From NCBI GenBank assembly GCA_009823395.1, contig CM020501.1:21877861-21941860 (forward strand): 64,000 bases of DNA, read 5' to 3'. Under the pieces are notes generated by a model. The model did no database searches and was not told the origin of the DNA. It saw only the letters and a program-made list of their open reading frames with translations. Every line of letters begins with the position of its first letter. The stretch's first letter is position 1. Source of the stretch: Thamnaconus septentrionalis. Taxonomy: Eukaryota; Chordata; Actinopteri; Tetraodontiformes; Monacanthidae. Positions 33,415 through 53,740 of the stretch are shown in pieces. The position numbers and the translations under genes were made by a program.

Positions 33415-33490
33415 GTTTATCAGCCGGCGGGTAACGGGAAGGGGAGGGACCAGGGTGCTGTGGTCAATAACTGCAAACAGATAAACAAAC
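33415..33490 (-). promoter_or_regulatory. Candidate C3 promoter elements
   Basis: On the minus strand, a TATA-like GATAAACCC (about 33414-33422) lies some 55 bases before the ATG. A forkhead-type GTTTGTTTAT (33481-33490) lies about 120 bases before it. Liver FOXA regulation would suit C3, but this is motif reading only. Confidence 0.25.
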
Positions 33491-33700
33491 AACAAAGGCT
33501 GAAAAAGCAGAATTTCTTGCAAAGGCACTGCAGGGATTCTAGACTGAGACTCAGCACTTCCAGAGGTTTCTTTGTTTGTTTTAATAAATAATGTTGTGTT
33601 TTTGAGGATTTTCCCCCATTTCATGTTCACCACCACCTGCGGCTGCTCACTGCAGAAGTTGACCGATGACTGAATGATCTATGTTCTGAACAATCGCTCA

Positions 33701-33975
33701 TACATACATACATACATACATACGTACATACATACATACATATACACGTTTCAAATAAACACAAAATAAAAAAACGGCCAACTTTGTGGCCACCAGGTGG
33801 TGCCAGACTTCTCTTTTTTCCATGCAGAATTTGCCTCCCTGTTCCATTTCTTTACCTTTCTGTTCATGCAGCCAATGACTAAATGACGTTTTTTTTTTCA
33901 AATCATGCCAGCCATAATATAATATAATATAATATAATATGATATAATATAACATAGTATAATATAATATAATAT
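33701..33975. repeat. (CATA)n and (AATAT)n microsatellites
   Basis: A tetranucleotide CATA run fills about 33701-33745. A pentanucleotide AATAT run with a few variants fills about 33916-33975. Confidence 0.9.
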
Positions 33976-34110
33976 CTGCATTGAACTGGCAAACCTGTCC
34001 ATCGTGTCACCCTGCCTTCACCCTATGACAGCTGGGAGAGGCTCCAGCAGACCCCCGCAACCGTGAGTTCAGGAAGAAGTTGGTATTGAAAATGGATGGA
34101 TGGACAGTGT
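33976..34110 (+). repeat. Dispersed fish repeat fragment
   Basis: The fragment contains GTGTCACCCTGCCTTCACCC and CTCCAGCAGACCCCC, shared with 8880-9003, and ends in a GGATGGATGGA tail. Confidence 0.7.
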
Positions 34111-35479
34111 AATATGATAGAAAAGAAAAGAATAATAATGGCAGTTACTTAGGCAATAGAAGCCAGCTGACATCATTAGCAGAGACTCTGGTGGGTCTTG
34201 CATTAATTCAGCCATCGTTAGAGACCAGGCCGCTGCTCGTCGACGACGACTGGACAGCCAACCAGGGCGCTGATGTGTGCGGCTAATCTGGCTCAGTGAA
34301 CTCCTGACGCGGAGGCTTCAGGATGCGTGTGTCACTTTGATCAGACCGTGAGTGCACGCAGGGGATAATTGGCAGGAAGTGGAAAGTCCTTCCTGTAGCG
34401 ACTTTACGTCCCCCATAGTTCCTCTGATAAGATCATCTGGTCATAACGTTTGATGTTTTCTATTTAAACAATTAGAGGCTCCACATTCAGCAACAATGTA
34501 AGACTGCTTATCCTCTCTAGCCCAGAATACTGCGTATTTAGCTCTCTGTTTACAGCCTCCTGCTAAAACTGATTATGCTGGACCTTTGTTCTGCTCAGTT
34601 GGGGACAAGAACAAGGTGTTTTGGGGGAGGCAGAGTCAACATCTTGCCGAGGGTGTGGTCACATACTTGGGAGAAGCATCAGAGCCATTTGTGACATCAC
34701 AGAGGGATGATTTCCAGGATTATGGCCAATAAAAATAGTTTAAATACTGAAACAAACTAAAAAGATTGTAAGAAATCAAGACAAATTTGAATTGTCATGT
34801 AATTCTGAGTGGTCATGTAACATTGCATCTCCCTGTCATCTCAGCATTTAGTCATTAAGCCAGCTGTCCTTACATGACAATAAAATTGGGCCAAAATGGA
34901 CAGCTGGCGATTTCATAAAGGTTGACTTGAGACAACAGTTGAGGGAGAGCCTACAGTACATTTGCAGAGGCGCAAAAAATCATGAGCAGCTCTGGAACAG
35001 CGAGTCCATCTCACTCCTCAGCCCCTCCGGCCCCTGGACGGTCGTTAGCCACAGCAGAGCCATAACGTGGCCCCGGCGACGGGTCACATTGATGATGATC
35101 TTTGCGAAAAGCACTGCAGTGCCGAGCAGCCTGCTTTGTCAGAAATCCCCACTTATTATAACAAGTATTCCAGCTAGCTGAATCACTGGATGCTAAAATA
35201 AGAGGGCAGAGCCCTCCCAGGGCCCCAAACGCAATAGTCATACTCCTCCTCACACGTCTATGACAAGGGCACATCTAAGCTTGTACGTCACTAAATGCAT
35301 TTTGCGCACAATGAGGCCTTTCAAAGTCACTTTTTTTTTTTTTTTGCCGTAAAAATTACGTACAGGTAAAGCAACAATGTTGGTGCCGTGCAGACCATCC
35401 AAGTGATTGACTGTAGGACCTTGAACTTCTTGTGCGATGTGATGCGATGATTCCCTAGGGCCTCCAGCCTGACCGATGC
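34111..35479. other. Intergenic between C3 and glrb
   Basis: No exon, RNA gene or recognised element was found. Short open frames here have no recognisable protein similarity. Confidence 0.4.
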
Positions 35480-35550
35480 TGCTGCTGCTGCTGCAGGTCG
35501 TTAACGGCGCAGCTCTTGGACGCAAGAGCAGTGCAGATGAAGGAGGGAGG

Positions 35551-35583
<33 letters not shown>

Positions 35584-35692
35584 GAGTGAGAGAGAGGAGG
35601 GGGAGTGGAGTGAGGCTGGAGCCTCTCTCAGTGTGTGTGTGTGATTGCTCCCCTCCGGATCCCTGTGATGCAGCAGGAGTGAAGCAGCAGAG
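35480..35692 (+). promoter_or_regulatory. glrb: Candidate glrb 5' untranslated exon and start region
   Basis: A GA-rich sequence ends in a consensus donor, CAGCAGAG followed by GTGAGT at 35693. The next usable acceptor on this strand is that of the start-codon exon at 38944. GLRB in mammals also has an untranslated first exon. The start site is not defined. Confidence 0.4.
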
Positions 35693-35767
35693 GTGAGTCT
35701 CATAACATCGTCCTGCCCGCTGTGTGTTTGTCCCGTGGTGATTACTGCTGCAGCTGCAGCCCTGGGA

Positions 35768-35874
<107 letters not shown>

Positions 35875-36024
35875 AGCAGCGAGCAGAGAGTACTGTACAG
35901 ATCTCGTGACGTCAGCGGGACGATGTTAAGGTGCTGTCCTTGTTGTGGGTCTGCGTCCGTGCGTGCGTATGTATGTGCGCGTGTCTGAGGTTGTTTTGTG
36001 CTGGTTTCTCACACTTTTTTCCTG

Positions 36025-36025
<1 letters not shown>

Positions 36026-36072
<47 letters not shown>
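36026..36072. repeat. (TG)n microsatellite in CpG-rich DNA
   Basis: It is followed by CGCGCGCG and a CpG-rich stretch to about 36250. Confidence 0.9.
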
Positions 36073-36075
<3 letters not shown>

Positions 36076-36605
36076 CGTGTGTGCCCGCGCGCGCGTCTGT
36101 AATCACGCGGGCTCCTCCACCGAGCTGTGTCATTGCCTCGCGCCGCAGTCTCCCCGCAGCCTCCGCACACTTTCCGGGCCCCGCTGCAACTTTCACTCTC
36201 TGCCACGCGCTCCACTCGTTTGTCTTGCCGGCATGATGGACGGCGTCGTTACTTCTTGGCTCAACACCCCTCCTCCCTTCCCCTCCCCTCCCCTCACCAC
36301 CTCCAGCCAGGGAAGGGAAGAAGGAGGGGAGGGGGGGGGGCTCCTCAAGCGTTCTTTACCGTCCCAAGCGGGAACCCCCCCCCCCAAAAAAAAATAAAAA
36401 AATAAAATTAGGCGGAAAGTTGATTTATTTTTTTCTCACTTCCCTGCAGCGCCGTCACGGACTGTTTCGCTGTGCACTTCCTCGCAGTTCATTGTCCCGG
36501 CTCGGTTCGGTGAGAAATGGCAGTGATTTGCAGCGATTCTGGGACATATGTGAATTAAATGCAGCGAATAAAAACTGGCATCACGCTTTGTGGTGGGAGG
36601 GAAAT

Positions 36606-36606
<1 letters not shown>

Positions 36607-36667
<61 letters not shown>

Positions 36668-36678
36668 GGGGGGGGGGG
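36607..36678. repeat. (GT)n followed by a G run
   Basis: About 29 GT units run directly into about 14 consecutive G. Confidence 0.9.
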
Positions 36679-36699
36679 TACAGCTGCCTGTTCATCAGC

Positions 36700-38850
36700 A
36701 ACACCTGCTCCGACACCTGAGAGCCATGTGACCAAACATTGCACATGTTCTATTGTGTTAAAAGTCAAATTAATAAACTCACATCACTTAACTCATATAT
36801 TTAAAAAGGAAAGAAAGAAGAGGGGCAGACTGCACACACAAATATTTTGACTAATTATTATTATTATTATTATTATTGTAGTTGTTGTTATTGAAAGCAC
36901 TTAAGGTCACTGTACAATATCAACTGGCAACAATTAAACAGGATCCACTAAATACAGTCGGCTCATTCCAGTTCCAATGAATAAGCCAGTAGGAATAGAT
37001 GGGTTTTTCAGGAGAGAACTTTGCCAGAATCTGTGTGCAGCTTGAGGTCTTTTCATTTACAATTTCATTCTTTCAGTTTTGAATTCTTACGTGTGCGAGG
37101 TTTCTAAGTGACTTCTGCAACAGTTTTTCCAGCAGCAGCAGCAGTGGCAGTAAAGACGCAGCGAGGAGGAAGTGGCAGGAGAGGATTATGTGCAGCGGAG
37201 CCTGAGACACCGATGGCCTTCGGCGTCTTCTGGCAGCGCAACAGCAGCACGACCAGTCAGACCGAAAAGCTACCGCTGGTGATGGAAAGATCGGAGAGGC
37301 GGCAGCGCCGCAGTGGTGCTTCAACTGGAAAAGAAGACAAAACAAAGAAAAACAACAACCCATTTCTGTTTTTGGACTGCAGCTGACCTGAGGTCTGACG
37401 GTCTGAAGATCTGGTGGAGAAGGTCTTTTAATCTCTGGGGCTGTGTTTTCTGGTAGAAAACCCCAAAACAAAACACTGTTGGTAAAAAATATAAGCATGG
37501 CATTGTGAGGGTTTGGGGTGCAACAGCGCTTCCAAGCAAAACAGGAAGTAAAGTTACCTGATAGCAGGAGCAACATCTGGCCTGGTCGAGGCTGGATCAG
37601 GAGGGCTCAGGTCCTGCTGGTGAAGAAAAGCAGGGAGAAAAACAGCAAAATGTGGGTTTTCCAGGCAGCTCCTGTTTTCCGTCCGGTCCTCCTTGGACTT
37701 CCTCAGACTTCCTCAGTGGTTGATGGTGCTGACGGCCGCTCGTCCCTGTCTGACGGACTTTTCTCATTAAGTGTTTGTATTGATTTCCACATGCGACAAG
37801 CGCTGCAACGCTGCAGTTTCACTCAGCACTAAATGGAAAATACCCCTCAAGGAAGATCAATGGTGTCGGTTCTCCTCAAGAATCTGAACAAAAAGAAAAG
37901 AATCAGCCTGGGAAACTGTTTCAATTCACGGGAATGAAACAGATCAGGAAATTGTGATCAAGGGAAGAAATGGGAAGAACCCGAGGGGCTCTGACAGCAG
38001 AAGATGTGAGGGCCAGTAGTGAAGGAGTCAGGGTCCAGGAGATGGCGCCGGTGAGAACCTCACTGTTTGGGTTGAACCACAGCTGCCAGCGGTTTCGTGT
38101 ACTGACAGGTATTGACAGGTATATGATGAAGATGGGCGGAGTCATTGCGGCCTTGAGGCCCAAAGGTTGGTTTCACGGTCTTTGAGCTACTGGATCGTTT
38201 TGAAACCTGGAAGATTCCATATTTGGACGTGTGGGCGGTTCTAGAGCTACAGTTACAGTAGTCCGCCCTCAAGTAAATGTCAATTTTGACTAAAAAAATT
38301 AGGCCAAAATCGAACAAACAATGAACAAACAAATGAACCAAATAGTGATTTATGCCAAAATAAAATCTCACAGGAAGCCAAGTGACTCGTCTCTGGATGA
38401 CGTCTGTTTAACTGACAGTGGAGATAGAGAGAGCGCCCTCGTCTGCCTGTCTGTCCATCCGCTGCTGTCATTGCACAAGTTCTTCAGCCGATGAATTGGA
38501 AACCTAAGGGGCCGAACTGAGGGATACCAACAAAGGCCAGAGGGGGCAGTGTGGACCTTGTAGCCACCAGTTCAAATCGTCGGAGAAGGCGGTGGACAAT
38601 GTTCTGACAGTTCTGACATTTGATTTCTCGTCCTGGTGACTTTTGACCTTCCGGCAACTTCACACCTCCGACCCAGCCGTCCATCTTCAGCTGACACTTC
38701 TGAACATTTTATTTTATTATTTTTTTTTTACGATGATTGTTTTGTCCTGCATTGCAGCAAAATAGCTTCTCCCACTGCTGCAACCAAACACGTCCATCCA
38801 AGTGGTCTGTTGTGTGTCATGTTTTTCCTGCACATGAAAACTTTTCTTTT
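36700..38850 (+). other. Putative glrb intron 1, no exon found
   Basis: Open frames at 37073-37576 (minus) and 37108-37386 (plus) have no recognisable similarity. A dispersed repeat related to 44553-44815 lies at about 38095-38275. Confidence 0.35.
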
Positions 38851-38853
38851 TGG

Positions 38854-38856
<3 letters not shown>

Positions 38857-38916
<60 letters not shown>
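38857..38916. repeat. (TG)n upstream of the glrb start-codon exon
   Basis: Thirty TG units end 27 bases before the acceptor used at 38944. Confidence 0.95.
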
Positions 38917-38917
<1 letters not shown>

Positions 38918-38951
38918 ATGCGTGTGTGTGTGCCTGTGTCCAGGCACCACG

Positions 38952-46348
<7,397 letters not shown>

Positions 46349-46520
46349 CCACAAAGTCCGGAGCGCGAGCGGATCGTAGCCAATTAGGATGGAATTTAGA
46401 ATTTAGGATCCCGGAGCCGCGCCTTGGAACCGCAGAGGCTGAAGGAGTCTGTGCAGGCCGCGCCCACACGTTTACGGATATTTTTTGTTGTTGCATTTGT
46501 TATTGTTGTGTCAGTATCAG

Positions 46521-46526
46521 AATAAA
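46521..46526 (+). terminator. glrb poly(A) signal
   Basis: AATAAA lies 172 bases after the stop codon. Confidence 0.7.
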
Positions 46527-46559
46527 TTTTTGACACCCCCCTCCAAAAGAATATTTCAT

Positions 46560-47400
46560 AAATATTTATTTTGGCCTGGCATATGTCTCAATAACGGCGG
46601 TTGTGAGGCCGTCACCTTCCAACATCAACGCCTCTCGACTGGCTAGATTGAAGAAGGTCGCACAGTAGTTTATGACCATGTCCAGAGGGGCCACAGTTGG
46701 AAGCCGGTGAGGGAAGAGCGGGGAAAGGATTGATCGCACGAGCCAGGACCAGGCCTTACTTTTCATTTTCTGACTCCAGAGATTTTACAATTTTTCTGTT
46801 GATTCCAAATATGGCACTGCCAAATTCACAGTTCCACATCAAAAAGAAAAAAAAATCTCTGTAGATAAGTGGATGTGGCCATAATTCATCACCACACCTC
46901 CATCTTTAAGTCCCTTTAAACCTCAGGTGTTCAGTTGGATCTGCATGAGAATCTTCCCCAGGACCTTGTGTGTTTTTTTTTTTTGCGCTCAACCGAACCT
47001 GATCTGGTTAGATTGAACTTTCTTCCATTCACCCACCGGGCAGTGAGTTAGAAACCAGCGCTTTGCAAAAATCATGAGGCTGAGACATGAATCACTGATC
47101 AATCGAATGGTATGATGTACCGAGAAACAATTCAATAAATACTTTTAAAGTTTTGTTTGTGTGTGATTGGCGCTCTCATATTTTGTTGAGGTTTCAAAAT
47201 TCTTAAATCATCAAGCTGTGTGCAGTCACTAAGGTTACATCTGTTCACTGTGTGTGTGTCTTTCTGCTTTTTAACCTTCAGACTTTTATCTTTTGTGTCT
47301 AAACGTTTTGTGCTAAACAGCTTTGAAGAAAAAATAACTAAATAAACAGTCTGGCGGCGCAACATACACATTTCTTATCTTTCTTATCTGGTGACCAGGA

Positions 47401-47474
<74 letters not shown>

Positions 47475-48480
47475 TTTAAAAAGTAGATATTTTTTAAAGG
47501 ATTTTTAAAAAATTATAGAAGAATTTACTTCCAGTCACTGCCTGCCTGCCTGCTAAAGCACTGGATCTCTCTGAAACCTGGATCTCTCTGCTTGGATCTC
47601 TGCTTCCCTCTTGTGGTCAAAGTAGACAACTACACACTCCTTCTGCATGGCTGCAGGGGGAAAGGATGGCAGGAATGGCTCTTCCCAGTCGAAGTTGGCT
47701 GTAGAGAATTCCCTGCTCAGTCAGTGTGGAGAATGCTCACAGCCATTGGATTGACCGGGTAGGAGAGGAACTGAGGAAGATAGCAGTTTGCAGAATGGGG
47801 GAGGCAGCAGAAAAAAACCTCTTGCTGGTTATGGAGTAGGAGAGAGGAGTTGTGCTGGAAGCCAGGAGGGGAAGATGGGCAGAGACTTGGCCACCACCGC
47901 CGACCCACAATTATGAGGGTGTTGTGGATAAGGGTCGAAATATCCGAGGAACGCTGGGTGAATGAAGACAGGAAGCATCTTAGGATGTAATTGTAGTCTA
48001 GTTTGTTTGAAATTGTTTATTTTTATTTTATTTTTAAACAAAACAACAACATTAAGAGTCCTGTCTCTAAAACTAATACCGCTTCATTTGTTCGTTTTGT
48101 CTTGAATTTGAACTAGATCTCGTTTTTACAAGTGAAACTTGAAAGCAGCATATTGTCAATTTCCAAGGGACATTAAACATGTCACGGTCCTTTTCTGCAC
48201 CGCCATGGAACGAGCAGCGGCCGAGTGGAGCAGAAAGAAATTTAAAAAAAGAAGAAGAAAAAACAATGTTGGAATGGCAGGAAAGCAGATACACCAACAG
48301 TGTCTGGAGTACCGATGAATCCCGACAGCCTCTCGGTGCGGCAACCGAACGTTAACCCATTCGGTGAGAGGAGCTCAATGATTGACCTGGATTGTGGTTG
48401 TTAATCAGCTAACGCTAATGCTAATTTCTGCCACGTGTTGCTAACAGTGAGGCACCAGCAAAGTGGCGTTTGAAAAGCGC
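46560..48480. other. Intergenic spacer 3' of glrb
   Basis: It holds a (CA)n microsatellite at 47402-47471. No gene is seen; the open frames are short and unrecognisable. Confidence 0.4.
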
Positions 48481-48484
48481 CAGT

Positions 48485-48662
48485 TTATATATATATATAT
48501 ACCGGTATATGCTTCCGCGGTGGATACCCATATATATATATATATATACCAGCTATATATATATATGTGTATAAGGGCCCTATATATATATATATATATA
48601 TATAGACATATATATATATATATATATGTGTATGTGAGATATATATGGTTGTTATAAATATG

Positions 48663-48746
<84 letters not shown>
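48485..48746. repeat. Interrupted (AT)n tract
   Basis: Long AT alternation is broken by short GC-rich words, several of them palindromic (ACCGGT, CCGCGG, GGGCCC). It ends in an ~80-bp pure AT run and then (GT)n. Confidence 0.9.
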
Positions 48747-48748
<2 letters not shown>

Positions 48749-48887
48749 TTATGTATTACATATATAAATGCACATTGTACTGGTGAAACTGAAGGGTTTT
48801 AGTTCATTTATTTCGTAATTCATTATCCCACTGTTTTTTTTTTTTGTTTTTTTTTTTCTTAAGAAAGATAAAATATGCCAAGCTTTT

Positions 48888-48970
48888 TCGCCCTAAGACA
48901 GCTGGGAGAGGCTCCAGCAGACCCCCCCTGACCCTGAGCTCGGGAAGAAGTGGGAATGGAAAATGAATGA
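48888..48970 (+). repeat. Dispersed fish repeat fragment
   Basis: The copy contains CGCCCTAAGACAGCTGGGAG and GGCTCCAGCAGACCCC, the core shared with 8880-9003 and 33976-34110. Confidence 0.7.
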
Positions 48971-50400
48971 TATATAGATCTAAAGATGAAACAAATACTA
49001 TTTCTGAGTTTTTAAATTCAGCAGTGCTTGGTTGATTTTTAGATTAATAACAACCAACAAGAAAAGAACCAAAAGTAGAAAATAGAGAGAAGAAATGTAA
49101 TTCATGTGAAGGAAATGGATTGTTGACTAAAAGCCTGTTTCAAATGCAGGCCAGGTTTCTTGATGAGGTCAAAGATTCGTGGAGAACCAGTTGACGGTGA
49201 GCCACCCAGTCCAAGGTCCCTGGATGGAGATCAGCGTCGACAACTTCCGAGAGCAGATGGACTGTCTTTCCCCAGAGGGATCGTTCCATTCCTCCGATTG
49301 GTACAGACTCGTCTTGCATCATGGGAGTGCACTCCAAACACCAACTTGCACACACAAGTCGAGTAACCCAACCACACCCATGTCTGCTTCCTAGTGGTCA
49401 ATCAACAGACTGATAACTGACAAGACCTACGGTCTCAAAAAGTCATGGTCCGCAGGCCACCTACAGCCCATGGGATATTTTGTGGCCTGTAGGATGAAAT
49501 GGCAGTTCAATGTTAATGTGGCCCGTGACTTTATTTAATGCCACTTTACTGAGTTCTGTACAAAAGGTTCTTTTTTTTCCCCCCAGAGAAACAAGATGTT
49601 CGTGTCATAATGAAATGAACGTCAAGCACAAACAAAGATTACGCTTGCATAACACGAATGCCGAGGTGACCGAAGTTCTCCATGCATCGCAGGTTAACTA
49701 AACAATACCGCAAGAGCGCCACCAATTGTTATTGTTATATTTCTCCACTTTGAACATCAGACTTACTGATGATCATCTTCAAGGAATATTTAGTAATGAC
49801 ATTTGAGAAGATACATTTTTTTGTGTGGAATATGTGATGCCCGAACACGTTCAATGAACGATCGTTCATGAATTTGTTCATATTTTGGGCGAACGTGAAC
49901 GGACCGTTCTTTATTGGCGCTTGAACGCGTTGTTGTTGAATGTGCTAATTCTGGCGTTGGTGAGCAGTGTTCGAAAGTCTGTTCTGTTCACGAGTTTGCC
50001 AGATGCCCAGAGCCTTCCAGGCGAAACACCAGCTAAAACACAACATAAACAGGCTTTAATATTTAGAGGAAAACCACCCAAATCTGGCAACCGCAAGCTG
50101 CCTGTCTGTCGCTCCAACAATTACGTCACTAGTACACATAAAGGCAGCACTAGTTGCTCTGAACTCTATATTATTTATTGAAAAAAGTACAAACCAAAAA
50201 GTGTTCTTGATATCAAAATGTCGCAATATCTACTCCAAAAATATCGACTATCATATCAAATTTGAAAAATACGTTATGGCCCATTTTTCTGAGAAGCCCT
50301 TACCTGTGGAACTATATATTTTTTTATTCTGATCATGTCTTTGTTTTTTTTTGTTTTTTTTTTGTGGCCTCAAAAAGGGCTCTTGGAACAAGAGGTTAAT
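48971..50400. other. Intergenic spacer with decayed repeat fragments
   Basis: A 'GTGGCC(C/T)G'-type repeat fragment lies at about 49440-49560 (relative at 51710-51780). A palindrome-rich GAACG/CGTTC block lies at about 49840-49935. Both look like element debris. No gene. Confidence 0.35.
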
Positions 50401-50408
50401 CGGCTCAT

Positions 50409-51016
50409 TTACCGTAATTTCCGGACTATAAAGCGCATCTGAATATAAGCCGCAGCAGCTAAATTTAGGAGGAAAAACAAATGTGTACATATACAAGCCG
50501 CACTTGACTATAAGCCGCAGGTGTTTCGTCAGGAAACGGGTCCGCGGAGCGGATCGGGCGACTCTGGACTCGCACCGCGGATCCTGTTTGCGGGGTCCCG
50601 CTGGTCACCTCGGTTAATTGGTATGGAGTCGGACCAGAACTCGACAACAAGATCAAGACAAGAGGACATACAGACGAGAGCGCAAGCGATCTAGCCAGAT
50701 CGACTGCCTTTAACTTAAAAGCTGCATCATGGGCAAATTCTTCGTTTGTTTTCCATAATGAGGGTTTGTGCATGAAAACTTCCTTTGCGCAAACTGTCTT
50801 GCTCTCGTTCTGTATTTGGTTCCACTTTTGCTTTAGTTGTTGGCGCGAACTGCCTGTCTCACTCTTTCCAGAGCCCACCCAAAAATCCATAAATTGAGAA
50901 GGTCCCCTAGTGGCCGTTAGCTGTGAAAAACCATAGATTAGCCGCAACGTTGTATTAGCCGCAGGGTTCAAAGCATGGGGAAAAAGTAGCGGCTTATAGT
51001 CCGGAAATTACGGTAA
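50409..51016. mobile_element. Terminal-inverted-repeat element, 0.6 kb
   Basis: Perfect 22-bp inverted ends, TTACCGTAATTTCCGGAC plus TATA on the left and the reverse complement on the right. TA at both borders is compatible with a Tc1/mariner-type target. Sub-terminal TATAAGCCGCA words are repeated. A 168-codon minus-strand open frame (50465-50971) shows no known transposase motif. Confidence 0.85.
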
Positions 51017-51917
51017 TCAGATTACTCCTGAATGGCAATTCAGTTTCAGCTGGACAATCTTCACCTCCAGGGTGGAAATTGACATATTGAAAATAGATTT
51101 CGTAGTTGTTGCTTCAGTTGCGTGTTCTGGTGGACAAGTTGGGAACAAGCGCTCTCTGCCAGCTGGTTGGCGCGCCGCTGTATATAAAATCTAATTATCC
51201 AGCCTATTCTTGCAGATGTTTATGTTGTTAAAATAAGAAACTTGAACCTCGGAGAGCATTGGCTCTAATTTATTCAAAGGACATTTAAAGAACAATATTT
51301 GAGTTTGACATGTGTTTGTATAAAACAAAGTAGAAAGTTAGAAGTTAAATCACAGAGAACGGTGGCTCTGGAAGAAAAAAAAAGAAATTGCCATTTTGGC
51401 ACTGGCACAGAAGTCTCTTCCTCATCAATGTCAAGGCCACCCGGTTTTTTCCCCCCTCTCACAATGTCCATTATTGAAGCTCTTCCAGCTCTGTGTATTT
51501 TCTCATGAGAGACTGAGGCTGTTTCCAAGTCTTCTCTTTTCTTTTCTTGCTCAAGTTTTTAGTTTGTGGATTTGAGCATCTGACTTATTAAGCTGTGGAT
51601 AGATGCCTCTCCTGCTCCCTGTCATGACTGTCCAAGGCCACTCAGTTGGTCAGGTGTGCCCCCTAGCCCTGACACACACTGTATACTCTGGACACTTTAG
51701 GTCAGGCATGCCCAAGGTCCGGCCCGCCAACTGATTTTAAGTGGCCCGCGGCTTTACTCGGAATTCTTCAAAAACGATCGCAATCTCCACCGCTGGTCGC
51801 CACTGTTCCATCAACTGTCAGAAGGTGCTGCTGTGCCTTTGAAGTCCACTGATTCCCTGGGCTGTTTTCGCCCTGGTGACTGAAAGCTGTGGAGGTATTC
51901 AACAAGTGTAAAGGAAC

Positions 51918-53185
51918 TCACTTGAGCTGGATCATCGAAGCGGTGATTTCTTCTTTTGCCCTTTCTGCGTACTTGATGGCATCGTCAAGCTTGCGCTGAA
52001 GGCCCTTGTTAGTGGCTTGTCTGTTTTCCATTTCTTCTTTTCTTTTTTTCCCCAGAAGCTTAATACTTCTGTTTGCTTTTATTAAGCTGTGGGTAGATGC
52101 CTCAGTTAGTGCTACAAGCAATACGAGCAGGGATTCAATTAGAGGTGTAATTGTGCAAAAGGACGATTCTCGAAAAGGTCATCTGCAAGATGCAAGGAGT
52201 GGCATTAGGAATGGCCCTGCCTGGTCGCTCTTCTCCTTCAAATTCCTCCTCCTCGAGCTGCAGCACCAGCTTATAATTTTCCTCTTTGAGCCTTTCAATG
52301 TCCATCGAGGCTTGCTGGAGTTTGCTAAGGTGAATCAAAGAAGTCAGAATGGGCTGAGGTCAGTCACAGTTAACTAGGGGTGACTTGGGAATCGAGAACC
52401 GGTTCCAACTCTGAACTGGTTACAATTCATCAATTCCATTGGAATCGTACCACCTGCTGTGTTATGGATTCTTCTTAACGATCCTTTCATTTCCCAGCAG
52501 CTCATCAATCTCACTTTGAGCTTGTCTCCTCATCTTCTTTGCAGTGTCCAGATCGTGGAAGACGTGTATTAATACTTGAAAATGCCAGAGCAGTATTCCT
52601 GATCAACACTGCAGGACTTGTGGGAATTGAACACGCTCTTCACACCCTAAATCCATGGCTTTGAGGTCCTTCTCCATCAGCTTGGCTCCCCAGACGGCTT
52701 TGTCTCTGGCCAAACTCAGTGTGTCATACTCGATCTGCAGTTCCTGCATTTGTACCTGAGGAGTTGAGGCAGACCAAAGACCGGTGCAGCCCCAACATGA
52801 GGTCAATAACTTGGTTGAAAAAATGGCTTTCTGTCATTAATGATTAACTCAGTTTAACTACTGCAATGATGGATTCAACGCAGACATTTATCCAGCGTCC
52901 TGTCTGTCGCGCTAATTTTACCTTGAGTTGTTTCAGCTTTGTCAGGGCGTCATCGCGACGCTTGTTGGCAACGCTTGTTTGCAATCTCAAGCTGGTGTTT
53001 GGCCTCCTGCAGGTCCACCTGAAACTTCTCCTGAGATGACGGGTTCTGACAGTGCAGTGAGATCAACGACAGTTTAAAATCAGTGTTTTACCTTTAGTAG
53101 TTTACATTTTGTTAGTGTCTCGTCACGACACTTGATGGCAACCTCAAGCTGGTGTTTGATTTCCTGCGGGTCCATGTTAAGTTGT
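51918..53185 (-). pseudogene. Fragment of an unidentified coiled-coil protein gene
   Basis: Minus-strand segments encode heptad-rich peptides. In gene order: PQEIKHQLEVAIKCRDE (53185-53099), DLQEAKHQLEIANKR (53035-52921), QELQIEYDTLSLARDKAVW (about 52760-52640), DTAKKMRRQAQSEIDELL (52556-52494), ASMDIERLKEENYKLVLQL (52325-52231) and LQRKLDDAIKYAERAKEE (52030-51920). Several segments start after an AG acceptor. The first two are tandem copies of one exon. The second has a frameshift after NKR, and no start codon or terminal exon is evident. The family is not recognised. I read it as a decayed or rearranged gene piece. Confidence 0.5.
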
Positions 53186-53589
53186 TAGACGACGGGTTCT
53201 GACAGGGTAGTGAGATCAACGACAGTTTAAAATCAGTGTTACTATCACTATCACATGGACTCTTTGATCTTGCATTCATTTCAGACTTGTTACAGTTATA
53301 ACAACTTTTATTTAGTTTTCCAGGTCATGTATAGTGTTCTATTTTTGGCTACTGTGTTAATTGTGTTACAGAGGATACCTTACATTGGTAGTTACATTCC
53401 AAGTCTATGTAATCCTTGGTAGAGCATATTAATGCGTTCCTTATCCTTTTTAGTGCCTATAACTGCCACCGCCACCAAAATAGGACTTATTACACTAGAG
53501 ATGGATAGATAGATTATGGCTACTTGCATAATTCATGGTTCAAGAGGAAAGTAGAGCTTGAACGCAACTTCTACTGTGAGAAACGCAGT

Positions 53590-53740
53590 AGCAGTTGTAG
53601 CCAAGAGCACAAAATCTTGCCATTAACCATTACCTCATAAATCAAGAGCAGAAGTCGAGACACACTCAAGTTGAACTATTTTTCTGAGGAAAAAGAAGAC
53701 AAATTTCAGCGATCGCTCACAGTTTAGCTAACACGAAGCT
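53590..53740. repeat. Duplicated block, copy 1
   Basis: It is about 90% identical to 55575-55735 (shared words include GCAGTTGTAGCCAAGA and GACAAATTTCAGCGATCGCT). The homology stops at AAGCT, exactly where the second hAT left end begins. Confidence 0.8.

Noticed and set aside
37073..37576. 167-codon minus-strand open frame with hydrophobic C-terminus
   Set aside because: No recognisable similarity, simple-sequence content (GCA repeats), and location in the putative glrb first intron.
46566..46766. 66-codon minus-strand frame 3' of glrb
   Set aside because: No similarity recognised and immediately downstream of the glrb poly(A) signal; treated as chance.
50465..50971. 168-codon frame as a functional gene
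   Set aside because: It is confined between the inverted ends of a small transposable element and lacks known domains. Kept only as a finding.
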